Positions 1 through 8,894 of a stretch of 64,000 nt of DNA are shown one piece after another (the first letter of the stretch is position 1; the number at the start of each line of letters is the position of its first letter). The notes below the pieces were generated by a model. It was not told the DNA's origin, did no database searches, and saw only the letters and a program-made list of their open reading frames with translations. The stretch lies in the NCBI RefSeq assembly GCF_013410565.1, contig NZ_JACCFO010000001.1, positions 2,046,001 to 2,110,000 on the forward strand, read 5' to 3'. The translations under genes and the position numbers were made by a program. This DNA comes from Streptomonospora nanhaiensis. GTDB lineage: Bacteria > Actinomycetota > Actinomycetes > Streptosporangiales > Streptosporangiaceae.

Positions 1-239
1 CCACCATGGACGCCGGCGTGCTGGTCGAGAACAACTACTTCGAGAACGTCGACAACCCCACCCACGTGGGCTACGCCGACTCCGACCCCGGCCGCATCGA
101 GGCCCGAGGCAACGTCCTGGACGGCTCCGGCGCGCTGGAGACCGCCGGCTCCGTCCCCGAGCCGCCCTACTCCTACGACCTGGACAACGCCGCGAACGTC
201 CCCGGCATCGTCTCGGGCGGGGCGGGCCCGACCCTGTAG
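1..239 (+). CDS. Pectate lyase (PL1 family), C-terminal end, 5' truncated by window
   Basis: The reading frame is open from base 3 to the TAG at 237-239, so only the last ~79 residues are present. The segment GVLVENNYFENVDNPTH is typical of the parallel beta-helix of secreted pectate lyases, and the tail (PYSYDLDNAANVPGIV followed by GAG) matches the usual C-terminal strand of PL1 enzymes. These enzymes cleave polygalacturonan by beta-elimination outside the cell. Catalytic and calcium-binding residues lie upstream of the window and cannot be checked. A strong hairpin follows the stop codon. Confidence 0.8.
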   Translation, partial: TMDAGVLVENNYFENVDNPTHVGYADSDPGRIEARGNVLDGSGALETAGSVPEPPYSYDLDNAANVPGIVSGGAGPTL

Positions 240-254
240 CCCTCCCCCTCGCCT

Positions 255-287
255 CCCGAGGGGCGCGGCGCGCCCGCGCCCCTCGGG
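255..287. terminator. Bidirectional hairpin terminator
   Basis: Perfect 13-bp inverted repeat (CCCGAGGGGCGCG / CGCGCCCCTCGGG) with a 7-base loop, placed between the convergent ends of the pectate lyase gene and the TetR gene. No U-tract, as is usual in this GC-rich DNA. Confidence 0.75.
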
Positions 288-299
288 TAAGCGCTTACC
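286..299. promoter_or_regulatory. Perfect 14-bp palindrome GGTAAGCGCTTACC, LacI-type operator shape
   Basis: A perfect palindrome with the central CG pair typical of LacI-family operators (CelR/CebR sites have the same length and symmetry). It overlaps the end of the terminator hairpin and lies 3' of both flanking genes, three bases before the TetR stop codon, which is an odd place for an operator. Confidence 0.4.
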
Positions 300-301
300 G
301 T

Positions 302-916
302 CTACCCCGGCTCCCCCAGCTCCTTGGCCACCATTCGCGCCCACTGCCGCACGATGCGCCCGCGCCGGGCGCTGTCGTCGGTGAGCAGGTCGGCCAGGCC
401 CAGTCCGCGCGCGAGGTCCAAAGTGGCCTGCACGGTCTCGCGCACGCCGGGCCGCGACTCGTCGGCGCCCAGCAGCTCCACCGCCACCCGGTGCGCCTCG
501 CGGCCGACGTGCTCCTCCAGCGGCAGCACGTGCTCGCGCAGCGCGGGGTCGCCCGCCGCCGCGGCCCACAGCTGCACGGCGGCGTCGAACTCGGTGCCGT
601 TGTAGGTGGCGACCAGCATCTCCACGGCGGCCTCGATCCGGCCCGGCCCCTCGGGCAGGCGGGCCCCGCACCGGCGCAGCTCCGCCAGCCGCGCGCCGCT
701 CATGTAGCGCAGCGCCTCGGTGAGCAGGTGCTCGCGGGTGCCGAAGTGGTGCTGGGCCGCGCCGCGCGAGACCCCGGCGCGCTCGGCCACCGCGCCCAGC
801 GTGCTGGCGCTCACGCCGGTCTCGGCCAGGCACTCCACGGCCGCCTCCAGCAGCCGCTGTCGGGTGGCGCGGCTGCGCCGCTGCTGCGGCTCTCTGGCCG
901 GTGCCCTGGTCTCCAT
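302..916 (-). CDS. TetR family transcriptional regulator
   Basis: 204 residues, the usual size for the family. The N-terminal helix-turn-helix is clear: residues ~15-65 read RSRATRQRLLEAAVECLAET, then a recognition helix ending VSRGAAQHHFGTREHLL. The C-terminal ligand/dimer domain is helical and not assignable to a ligand. The ATG at 916 has only a weak ribosome-binding site (GCGGTG). The gene is convergent with the pectate lyase gene and back-to-back with no obvious target; the next gene (Lrp/AsnC) points the same way, 127 bases upstream. Target unknown. Confidence 0.85.
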   Translation of the reverse strand: METRAPAREPQQRRSRATRQRLLEAAVECLAETGVSASTLGAVAERAGVSRGAAQHHFGTREHLLTEALRYMSGARLAELRRCGARLPEGPGRIEAAVEMLVATYNGTEFDAAVQLWAAAAGDPALREHVLPLEEHVGREAHRVAVELLGADESRPGVRETVQATLDLARGLGLADLLTDDSARRGRIVRQWARMVAKELGEPG

Positions 917-1043
917 GTCGGCACCGCCCCCGGTCCGCCCGCGACTCCTGGCCGGGTCGTGCGGGAGAGGTCCCCGGACCCGGCGTCAGGGGCATGCTAG
1001 AGCACGTCCGGGCACTGCGTCACCGCCCGGACGCGGCGCGGCG

Positions 1044-1697
1044 TCAGTTGGCGGGGCGCACGACGGGGCGGTGCACGACCTCGTCGATGACGGTCAGCGT
1101 CTGGGTGGCGGTGACGCCCGGCAGCGCCTGGAGCCGGGTGAGGATGAGGTCGCGCAGCTGGTTGGTGTCGGCCACGCGGACCAGCAGCACGATGTCGGCC
1201 GAGCCCACCACGTACCAGCAGTACTCGATCTCGGGGTAGGACGACAGGATCTCGCGGTTGGCCCGCCAGTCGGGCTGGCTGCCCGAGATCAGCACCAGCG
1301 CGGTGACCCCCAGCCCCATGCGCGCGTGGTCGGTGACCACCGAGTAGCCGCGGATGACGCCCTCGTCGGTCAGGCGCTTGATGCGGTTGTAGGCGGTGGC
1401 GCGCGAGACGTTGGCCATGGCCGCGATCTCGGTGATGCCGGTGCGGGCGTCCTCGGCCAGTGCGCCGATGATGATCTCGTCCACGGCGTCGGGCAGCCGC
1501 GCGCCGCGGGCGCGCGGGCGGTCGGGGTCGTCGCCGCCTGCCGCAAAGCGCGGCGGCCTCCGGCGCTCGGCCTCGGCCGCGCCCTCTCTGCGGTCGGTGT
1601 CCTGCCACTGCCCGTCGGCCATACCCGTTGCTCCCCGGGGGTCTCGGTCGAAGGACGGTCGGGCGGGGTCGACCATCGGCTTCGCCTGCTTTGTCAT
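1044..1697 (-). CDS. Lrp/AsnC family regulator, probably of the divergent 2-oxoacid dehydrogenase operon
   Basis: 217 residues: a disordered charged N-terminus (1-~68), the AsnC winged helix (DAVDEIIIGALAEDARTGITEIA, recognition helix VSRATAYNRIKRL) and a C-terminal RAM ligand-binding domain ending ATQTLTVIDEVVHR. Lrp-type regulators of branched-chain keto acid dehydrogenase (BkdR) sit divergent from their targets, which fits the E1/E2 genes starting at 2441, though a small gene (1829-2188) lies between. The start at 1697 is chosen because a -10-like GATAAT inside a palindrome ends a few bases upstream, suggesting a leaderless message. An ATG at 1622 with GGGGAG upstream is the alternative (192 residues). 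Confidence 0.8.
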   Translation of the reverse strand: MTKQAKPMVDPARPSFDRDPRGATGMADGQWQDTDRREGAAEAERRRPPRFAAGGDDPDRPRARGARLPDAVDEIIIGALAEDARTGITEIAAMANVSRATAYNRIKRLTDEGVIRGYSVVTDHARMGLGVTALVLISGSQPDWRANREILSSYPEIEYCWYVVGSADIVLLVRVADTNQLRDLILTRLQALPGVTATQTLTVIDEVVHRPVVRPAN

Positions 1698-1700
1698 TGA

Positions 1701-1712
1701 TTATCGAGATAA
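1701..1712 (-). promoter_or_regulatory. Palindrome TTATCGAGATAA with embedded -10 box, upstream of the Lrp/AsnC gene
   Basis: TTATC and GATAA arms flank two bases, three bases before the ATG at 1697. On the minus strand this reads GATAAT close to the start codon, so it may be both the -10 element of a leaderless transcript and an autoregulatory site. It is AT-rich against a very GC-rich background. Confidence 0.4.
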
Positions 1713-1828
1713 GGGCGGCGGCAGCGCCACCCGATCCGCGAACGCGCCCCTCGGCCCGGCGCCGCCGTGCGATCTAGCATGGGTCTCAGGCGCGCGGCGC
1801 ACCCGCGCGGCTACCGCTAGGAGGCCCG

Positions 1829-2188
1829 ATGCCCGTCCCCCCGTCGGTCCGCGAACGAGCCCGCGGCTTCCTGCCGGCCGGGGCCGAGATCCGCTACATC
1901 TTCCCGGCGTCGTGGAACGAGTCGATGTTCTTCGTCTTCGTGGTGACCGATTCGGCCATCACGGTGCTGCTGAACAGGTTCTGGAGCCGCACCCGCCCCA
2001 AGCGGATCTGGCACGTGTTCCCGCGCGGCGTGCGCCTGGGTCCGGTCGACACCCACCTGATCCCCACCTTCCACCTGGGCGGCCACACCTTCGAGGTCGA
2101 CGACGAGTACGTGTCGGTGGTCAACGCCTGCGACGCCGAACTGCTCGGCACGGCGTCGCTGCCGCCGGACCCGCTGCCCGACCTCTAG
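1829..2188 (+). CDS. Hypothetical protein, 119 aa
   Basis: Starts at an ATG with a strong AGGAGG eight bases upstream and ends at TAG. The product has no signal peptide or clear membrane helix; it alternates short hydrophobic strands (SMFFVFVVTDSAITVLLNRF, THLIPTFHLGGHTFEVDDEYV), suggesting a small beta-rich PH-like fold. It sits between the Lrp/AsnC gene and the dehydrogenase operon. I do not recognise the family and assign no function; codon use is typical of a real gene here. Confidence 0.75.
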   Translation: MPVPPSVRERARGFLPAGAEIRYIFPASWNESMFFVFVVTDSAITVLLNRFWSRTRPKRIWHVFPRGVRLGPVDTHLIPTFHLGGHTFEVDDEYVSVVNACDAELLGTASLPPDPLPDL

Positions 2189-2295
2189 CCGCGGTTCGTC
2201 CCACCCCTCGGCGGCGCCCGCGCCCCCACCGCGCGCGGCGCCGTTCCGGCGTGTCCACGAAGGCCCCCACCGGACACCGCCGATTTTAGACGATC

Positions 2296-2311
2296 GCGGA
2301 TGTTTATCCGC
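2296..2311. promoter_or_regulatory. Palindrome GCGGAT-GTTT-ATCCGC upstream of the dehydrogenase operon
   Basis: 6-bp arms around GTTT, 130 bases before the E1 alpha start, in the AT-richest part of the 250-base gap between genes (bases ~2280-2370). It could be an operator for the adjacent Lrp/AsnC regulator or a weak terminator for the small upstream gene. No clear -35/-10 pair was settled. Confidence 0.35.
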
Positions 2312-2440
2312 CGCCTGTACTCCGGTGTATCGACTTTTCCGGAAGATCTGGCACATGTGTCGACCCCGAGCGCACAATCGAAGCAGTCCGGCGGTCCGCC
2401 CGCGCGCCGCCGTCCGGTCCGCTGACCGAGGGAGCCCACC

Positions 2441-3475
2441 ATGCCGACCCGCGAGCCGCCCGCCCCCCGCCTCCACCGCGCCGGGCCCCTGCCCGCCGAC
2501 CTGGCGCGCCGCCTGTACCGGCTGATGCTGACCGCCCGCATGCTCGACACCGAGGCCATCGCCCTCCAGCGCCAGGGCGTCTTCCCCGCCTACGTGTCGC
2601 TGCGCGGCCAGGAGGCCGCCCAGGTCGGCAGCGCCGCCGCCATGGACCCCGAGCGCGACTTCGCGTTCCCCACCTACCGCGAGATGGCGGTGGCCCTCAC
2701 CCTGGGCGTGGACATGGTCGGCTACCTGGCCAGCCACCGGGCGCTGTGGCACGGCGGCCTCTACAACCCCCTGACCTCGCGGTTCGCGCCGATCAACGCC
2801 GTGGTGGGCGGTCCGGTGCCGCACGCCGTGGGGTGGGCGCTGGGCGAGCGGCTGGCCGGGCGCACCGGGGTGGCGGTGTCCTACTTCGGCGACGGCGCCA
2901 GCTCCGAGGGCGACGTCCACGAGGCCATGAACCTGGCCGGCGTGCTGAACGCGCCGGTGGTGTTCGTCTGCCAGAACAACCGGTGGGCGCTGTCGGTGCC
3001 CAACGAGCGCCAGATCGCGGGCGGCTCGGTGGCCGCGCGCGCCGCCGGCTACGGCATGCCCGGGGTCACGGTCGACGGCGACGACCTCGCCGCCGTCCAC
3101 GAGGCCACGCGCACCGCCCTGGAGCGCGCCCGCGCGGGCGGCGGGCCCACCCTCATCGAGGCGCTGACCTACCGCGCCAACCCGCACTCCACGTCCGACG
3201 ACACCTCCCGCTACCGCGACCCCGCCGAGGAGCGGGCGTGGGCCGACCGCGACCCGCTGCTGCGCGCCCGCGCGGCGATGGAGGCCTCCGGCGCCGCCGA
3301 CGCCGCGTTCTTCGCCGCGGCCGAGGCCGAGTGCCGCGCCGCCGCCGAGCGGATCCGCGACGGTGTCAGCGCCGCGCCCGAGCCTCCGGGCACCGACCTG
3401 TTCGACCACGTCTTCCGCGAGCCCGCGCCGCACCTGGCCGCCCAGCGGCGGGTGTGGGAGGAGGAGGTCCGATGA
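2441..3475 (+). CDS. Thiamine-dependent 2-oxoacid dehydrogenase E1 component, alpha subunit
   Basis: 344 residues. The thiamine diphosphate motif is complete: GDG at 150-152 and the closing NN at 179-180. The region HSTSDDTSRYRD is typical of E1 alpha subunits of branched-chain keto acid and pyruvate dehydrogenases, and RGQEAAQVGSA (55-65) of actinobacterial ones. It decarboxylates a 2-oxo acid (or acetoin) with the beta subunit encoded next and passes the acyl group to a lipoyl domain. ATG with GAGGGAG upstream. It overlaps the beta-subunit gene by four bases (ATGA). Because the E2 genes downstream are of acetoin-cleaving type, the substrate is left open. Confidence 0.9.
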   Translation: MPTREPPAPRLHRAGPLPADLARRLYRLMLTARMLDTEAIALQRQGVFPAYVSLRGQEAAQVGSAAAMDPERDFAFPTYREMAVALTLGVDMVGYLASHRALWHGGLYNPLTSRFAPINAVVGGPVPHAVGWALGERLAGRTGVAVSYFGDGASSEGDVHEAMNLAGVLNAPVVFVCQNNRWALSVPNERQIAGGSVAARAAGYGMPGVTVDGDDLAAVHEATRTALERARAGGGPTLIEALTYRANPHSTSDDTSRYRDPAEERAWADRDPLLRARAAMEASGAADAAFFAAAEAECRAAAERIRDGVSAAPEPPGTDLFDHVFREPAPHLAAQRRVWEEEVR

Positions 3476-4509
3476 GCCCGACCGCCACCGCCGCCGCCGA
3501 GCACGGCCGCACGGCCGCGCCGCCCGCCGGACCGTCCATGCGCGACGCGCTGAACCGCGCGCTGGACACCGCGCTGGCCGAGGACCCCGCGACCCTGGTG
3601 TTCGGCGAGGACGTCGGCCGCCTGGGCGGGGTCTTCCGCGTCACCGACGGCCTCCAGCGCCGCCACGGCGCCGACCGGGTGTTCGACACCCCCATCGCCG
3701 AGTCGGGGATCGTGGGCCTGGCGGTGGGCCTGGCCATGAACGGGTGGCGGCCCGTGCCCGAGATCCAGTTCGACGGGTTCGCCTATCCGGCGGTCGACCA
3801 GATCGTCAACCAGATGGCGCGCATGCACTACCGCTCGCGCGGCGCCGCCCCGATGCCCATCACGCTGCGGGTGCCCAGCTTCGGCGGCATCCAGGCGCCC
3901 GAGCACCACGGCGAGAGCCTGGAGGCGCTGTTCGCCCACGTGCCCGGGCTGCGGGTGGCCGCGCCCGCCGACCCGCTGGACGCCTACCACCTGCTGCTGC
4001 AGTCGATCCGCTGCGAGGACCCGGTGGTGTTCCTGGAGCCCAAGGCCCGCTACTGGGACCGCGCGCCCCTGCCCGAGGACGGATGGGCGGCGGCGCCGGC
4101 GCCGCCGATGGGCGCCGGCCGCGTGGTGCGTGCGGGCCGCCACGCCACGCTGGTGGCCTGGGGCGCGATGGTGCGCCGTTGCCTGCGGGCGGCCGAACTG
4201 GCGGCCGAGGACGGCGTGGACCTGGAGGTGGTGGACCTGCGCTGGCTCAAGCCGCTGGACGCCGACACGGTCGCGGCCTCGGCGGCCCGCACCCGCCGCG
4301 CCGTGGTGGTGCACGAGGCCCCGCTGACCGCCGGCCTCGGCGGCGAGGTCGCCGCGCTGATCACCGAGCGCGCCTTCCGCGACCTCGCCGCGCCGGTGCA
4401 GCGGGTCACAGGCTTCGACGTCCCCTACCCGGCCGGCCCGCTGGAGCCCCAGTACCTGCCCACCGTCGACCGCATCCTGTTCGCGGTCCAGCGCACCCTG
4501 GAGTACTGA
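3472..4509 (+). CDS. Thiamine-dependent 2-oxoacid dehydrogenase E1 component, beta subunit
   Basis: 345 residues, family-typical length after a short Ala/Thr-rich extension. The core begins SMRDALNRALDTALAEDP and contains the GEDVGRLGGVFRVTDGL and FDTPIAESGIVGLAVGLA blocks conserved in pyruvate/branched-chain/acetoin dehydrogenase beta chains, with the C-terminal transketolase domain (VVDLRWLKPLDADTV, VVVHEAPLTAGLGGEV). Translation starts inside the stop codon of the alpha gene (ATGA), so the two are coupled and form the alpha2-beta2 heterotetramer. The lipoyl-domain gene follows after three bases. Confidence 0.92.
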   Translation: MSPTATAAAEHGRTAAPPAGPSMRDALNRALDTALAEDPATLVFGEDVGRLGGVFRVTDGLQRRHGADRVFDTPIAESGIVGLAVGLAMNGWRPVPEIQFDGFAYPAVDQIVNQMARMHYRSRGAAPMPITLRVPSFGGIQAPEHHGESLEALFAHVPGLRVAAPADPLDAYHLLLQSIRCEDPVVFLEPKARYWDRAPLPEDGWAAAPAPPMGAGRVVRAGRHATLVAWGAMVRRCLRAAELAAEDGVDLEVVDLRWLKPLDADTVAASAARTRRAVVVHEAPLTAGLGGEVAALITERAFRDLAAPVQRVTGFDVPYPAGPLEPQYLPTVDRILFAVQRTLEY

Positions 4510-4512
4510 CCC

Positions 4513-4866
4513 ATGAGCGAGAACGCCCCCGCGCGGGAGTCCACGTTCCACCTGCCCGACCTGGGCGAGGGCCTGGTCGAGGCCACGGTGCTGGAGTGGC
4601 TGGTGGCGCCGGGCGACCGGATCGCCCGCAACGACCCCCTGGTGGAGGTCGAGACCACCAAGTCGGCGGCGGAGATCCCCTCGCCGGCCACCGGCGTGGT
4701 GGCGCGGCTGCACGCCGAGGCGGGCGCGGTGGTGGCGGTCGGTGCCCCGCTGGTGACCTTCGAGGTGGACCCCGAACCCGGCGGCGGCGCGCCCGGGATC
4801 GTGGGCACCGTCCCGGCCGAGGAGCCGACACGGCGGCGGGTGCGGCTGCGCCCGCCGCGGGAGTGA
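4513..4866 (+). CDS. Free-standing lipoyl-domain protein (E2 N-terminal domain only)
   Basis: 117 residues. Residues ~11-87 form one complete lipoyl domain: HLPDLGEGLVEATVLEWLV, and the lipoylated lysine K50 in VEVETTKSAAEIPSP. A short linker rich in Gly/Pro/Arg follows, and then the protein ends: there is no E3-binding domain and no 2-oxoacid acyltransferase catalytic domain. The next gene, 47 bases on, encodes an alpha/beta hydrolase. In acetoin-cleaving systems the E2 (AcoC) is one ~370-residue chain with a lipoyl domain followed by an alpha/beta hydrolase, so this pair (117 + 262 residues) looks like that protein split in two. It could instead serve as a mobile acyl carrier for an E2 encoded elsewhere. 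Confidence 0.85.
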   Translation: MSENAPARESTFHLPDLGEGLVEATVLEWLVAPGDRIARNDPLVEVETTKSAAEIPSPATGVVARLHAEAGAVVAVGAPLVTFEVDPEPGGGAPGIVGTVPAEEPTRRRVRLRPPRE

Positions 4867-4913
4867 GCGTGCCGGCCGCCGCGCGGCCGGCGACACCGAA
4901 AGGGGCGACCGCG

Positions 4914-5702
4914 ATGACCCCAAGCGTCCTGCCCGGCGAGGTTCCGCTGGCCTACACCGCCGTACCCGGCGCGGGGACCCCCGTGCTGCTGGTGCACGGG
5001 TTCGGCTCTGACTTCGAACTGAACTGGGAGCGCACGGGGTGGGTGCGCGCGCTGGCGGGCCGCCCCCTGATCGGCTGCGACCTGCGCGGGCACGGCCGCA
5101 GCGGCAAACCGCACGACCCGGCCGCCTACACCCCCGAGGCGATGGCGGGGGACCTGGTGCGGCTGCTGGACGCGGTCGGCGCCGAGCGGGCCGACGTCGT
5201 GGGCTACTCCATGGGCGCCCGCCTGGCCTGGGAGCTGGCGCTGGCGCACCCCGGCCGGGTGCGGCGGGCGGTGCTGGGCGGGTTCGGTCCGGCCGACGCG
5301 TTCGCCGGCGCCGACCTGGACCGCCTGGGCGCCGACGCCAACTCCCCCTTCGGCCGGGTGTTCCGCGCGGGCGCGGCCCTGCCGGGCGCCGACACCGCGG
5401 CGCTGGAGGCGTGCGCGCGGGGGCAGGCCGCGCACCCGTTCCGGCCCGACCCCGCCCCGCGCGGGGTGCCGCTGCTGTTCGCGGCCGGCGACCGCGACGA
5501 CCTCGCGGCCGGCGCGCCGGTCCTGGCCGCGCGCACCGGGGGCACGCTGGCGCGGGTGCCCGGCCGCGACCACCGCACGGCGGTGGCGGCCCAGGCCATG
5601 AAGAGGGCGGCCGCGCAGTTCCTGGCGGCCGGGCCGGAGCCGGCCGACGAGGGGACCGGCGGCGCCTCGGGCGCCGGCGAGGGGGCCGCCCGCACGGCCT
5701 GA
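4914..5702 (+). CDS. Alpha/beta hydrolase, probable acyl-transfer partner of the lipoyl protein (AcoC-like C-terminal half)
   Basis: 262 residues starting at an ATG behind GAAAGGGG. Canonical features: HGFG oxyanion region (~28-31), CDLRGHGRSGKP (55-66), nucleophile elbow GYSMG with S99, acid near AGDRDD and histidine near GRDHR. It is the fourth gene of the E1 alpha/E1 beta/lipoyl operon. In AcoC the acyltransferase module is of this fold rather than the usual chloramphenicol-acetyltransferase-like fold, so a role in releasing or transferring the acyl group from the lipoyl arm is plausible. A general esterase (pimeloyl ester type) cannot be excluded from sequence alone. The last ~25 residues are low-complexity Gly/Ala. 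Confidence 0.8.
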   Translation: MTPSVLPGEVPLAYTAVPGAGTPVLLVHGFGSDFELNWERTGWVRALAGRPLIGCDLRGHGRSGKPHDPAAYTPEAMAGDLVRLLDAVGAERADVVGYSMGARLAWELALAHPGRVRRAVLGGFGPADAFAGADLDRLGADANSPFGRVFRAGAALPGADTAALEACARGQAAHPFRPDPAPRGVPLLFAAGDRDDLAAGAPVLAARTGGTLARVPGRDHRTAVAAQAMKRAAAQFLAAGPEPADEGTGGASGAGEGAARTA

Positions 5703-6109
5703 CCCCGGCAGGCGGCGCGCCGGCGCCCGCCGAACGCGCGCGTGCCCGCGTCGCGGCCCCGGTCCGCCGCGGGCCCGGGCGTTGCGGCGCCGACGGGTAT
5801 TCAGGACCGCTCGGGGATCAATAGCGCGCTTTCCGAAACCGGCGCCGCGCCGTCACTGCGCCGTTACTCGGCGGGCGCGGCCGGGCGGCGGAGAATTACC
5901 GCGTGAGGGACGACCGGGCAGGTCACCGGGGTGGTGTGGGACACAGTGAAAGGCGCGGCGCCGACCTCCGTTTCGCTCCGCTCTCGCCTTCATAACAACT
6001 TTTCCCTGGTCATTGGTGACATTTCCCGGAACGGATATCGTCCTTCCGCGAAACCTGGTGAGTCCGTTACCGACGCGGCCTGGTGTCCAGGTGCGAAGAG
6101 GAGTGCAGA
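5703..6109. other. Intergenic region upstream of the nucleoside-binding lipoprotein
   Basis: About 400 bases. The first half is very GC-rich with no gene; the second half (from ~5985) is notably AT-richer and holds the probable promoter of the following operon. No riboswitch fold was recognised. Confidence 0.5.
6013..6041 (+). promoter_or_regulatory. Probable promoter of the nucleoside import operon
   Basis: TTGGTG (6013-6018) and TATCGT (6036-6041) separated by 17 bases, giving a leader of roughly 60 bases before the GTG at 6110. The box lies in the only AT-rich stretch of the gap. A TTCCCGGAA inverted element sits between the boxes. Confidence 0.45.
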
Positions 6110-7186
6110 GTGAAGCGCAAGCATGCCGTCAAGCTCGCCGCCGCCACCGCGGTCGGCGTGCTGACCCTGGCCATGACGGCCTGTGACAGTCCCGAAGGCG
6201 AAAACGCCGGCGGCGACGGGGGCGAGGGCGGCGGGAGCGACGAGATCCGCGTCGGACTCGCCTACGACGTCGGCGGCCGGGGCGACCGGTCGTTCAACGA
6301 CTCCGCCTACCGCGGCCTGCAGCGCGTCCAGGAGGAACTGGGCATCAGCGCTGACGACGTGCAGGACTTCGAGCCCAGCGAGGACGAGTCCGACGTCGAC
6401 AAGGAGGAGCGGCTGAAGAACATGGCCGACCAGGGCTTCAACGTCATCATCGGGGTGGGCTACGCCTACACCGAGCCGATGCGCAACGTCGCGTCCGACG
6501 AGGCCTACTCCGACGTCCACTTCGCCATCGTCGACTCCGAGATCGAGGACCTGGACAACGTCACCAGCCTGGTCTTCACCGAGGAGCAGGCCTCCTTCCT
6601 GGCCGGCGCCGCCGCCGCGCTGAAGTCGGAGGAGGACCACATCGGCTTCGTCGGCGGTGTCGAGAACCCGCTGATCAAGAAGTTCGAGGCCGGCTATGTG
6701 GCCGGGGCCCGGGAGATCAACCCCGACATCGAGATCGAGATCTCCTACATCAGCCAGCCGCCGGACATGAGCGGGTTCTCCGACCCCGCCACCGGCCGCT
6801 CCACCGCCGAGGGCCAGTTCGACAGCGGCGCCGACGTGGTCTACCACGCGGCCGGCGCCTCGGGCAACGGCGTGCTGGAGGCCGCCGCCGAGGCCGAGCG
6901 GCTGTTCATCGGCGTCGACAGCGACCAGTACCAGACCGCCCCCGAGGACCAGCGGGAGTTCGTGCTGACCTCCGCCATCAAGCAGGTCGACACCGCGGTG
7001 TTCGAGTTCGTGCAGTCGGTGCAGGAGGGCGAGGAGCAGTCGGGCATCCAGCGCTTCGACCTGGAGAGCGGCGGCGTGGACTACTCCACCTCCAACGAGG
7101 AGGAGATCAGCGACATCCAGGACCGGCTGGACGAACTGAAGCAGCAGATCATCGACGGCGAGATCGAGGTCCCCACCGAGCCCTAG
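6110..7186 (+). CDS. BMP family nucleoside-binding lipoprotein (ABC transporter)
   Basis: 358 residues from a GTG with GAAGAGGAG upstream. The N-terminus is a lipoprotein signal (MKRKHAVKLAAATAVGVLTLA, then MTAC with lipid-accepting Cys25), followed by an acidic Gly-rich linker. The mature domain is of the PnrA/BmpA type: IRVGLAYDVGGRGDRSFND, GIGVDSDQ-like block FIGVDSDQYQ, and the C-terminal lid. It captures nucleosides (probably purine or pyrimidine ribo/deoxyribonucleosides) outside the membrane for the ATPase and permeases encoded next. The downstream cytidine deaminase and thymidine phosphorylase genes support a nucleoside rather than sugar ligand. Confidence 0.9.
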   Translation: MKRKHAVKLAAATAVGVLTLAMTACDSPEGENAGGDGGEGGGSDEIRVGLAYDVGGRGDRSFNDSAYRGLQRVQEELGISADDVQDFEPSEDESDVDKEERLKNMADQGFNVIIGVGYAYTEPMRNVASDEAYSDVHFAIVDSEIEDLDNVTSLVFTEEQASFLAGAAAALKSEEDHIGFVGGVENPLIKKFEAGYVAGAREINPDIEIEISYISQPPDMSGFSDPATGRSTAEGQFDSGADVVYHAAGASGNGVLEAAAEAERLFIGVDSDQYQTAPEDQREFVLTSAIKQVDTAVFEFVQSVQEGEEQSGIQRFDLESGGVDYSTSNEEEISDIQDRLDELKQQIIDGEIEVPTEP

Positions 7187-7200
7187 GCGGACGCCTCGTA

Positions 7201-7249
7201 AACACGGCACCGGGACCCAGGGAGCGTGCCCTGGGCCCGGTGCCGTGTT
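7201..7249 (+). terminator. Long hairpin between the binding protein and ATPase genes (attenuating terminator)
   Basis: Arms 7201-7222 and 7229-7249 pair over 21 bp with one bulged base around a 6-base loop. Placed directly after a highly expressed binding-protein gene, it would lower transcription of the transporter genes relative to the lipoprotein and stabilise the lipoprotein mRNA, a common layout in ABC operons. Confidence 0.75.
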
Positions 7250-7325
7250 CCGCCCGCGCCTTCGCAGCCCGCCGCCCACCGGCGGCGCGGACCAACGCTG
7301 GACCAACGCCCAACCAAGGAGTCGG

Positions 7326-8890
<1,565 letters not shown>

Positions 8891-8894
<4 letters not shown>

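Noticed and set aside
2185-2559. Minus-strand frame across the dehydrogenase promoter
   Set aside because: Crosses the promoter and start of the E1 alpha gene, with a basic low-complexity translation and no RBS.
5931-6113. Small open frame of 60 codons upstream of the BMP lipoprotein
   Set aside because: No ribosome-binding site, atypical composition, and it covers the likely promoter; it is chance.
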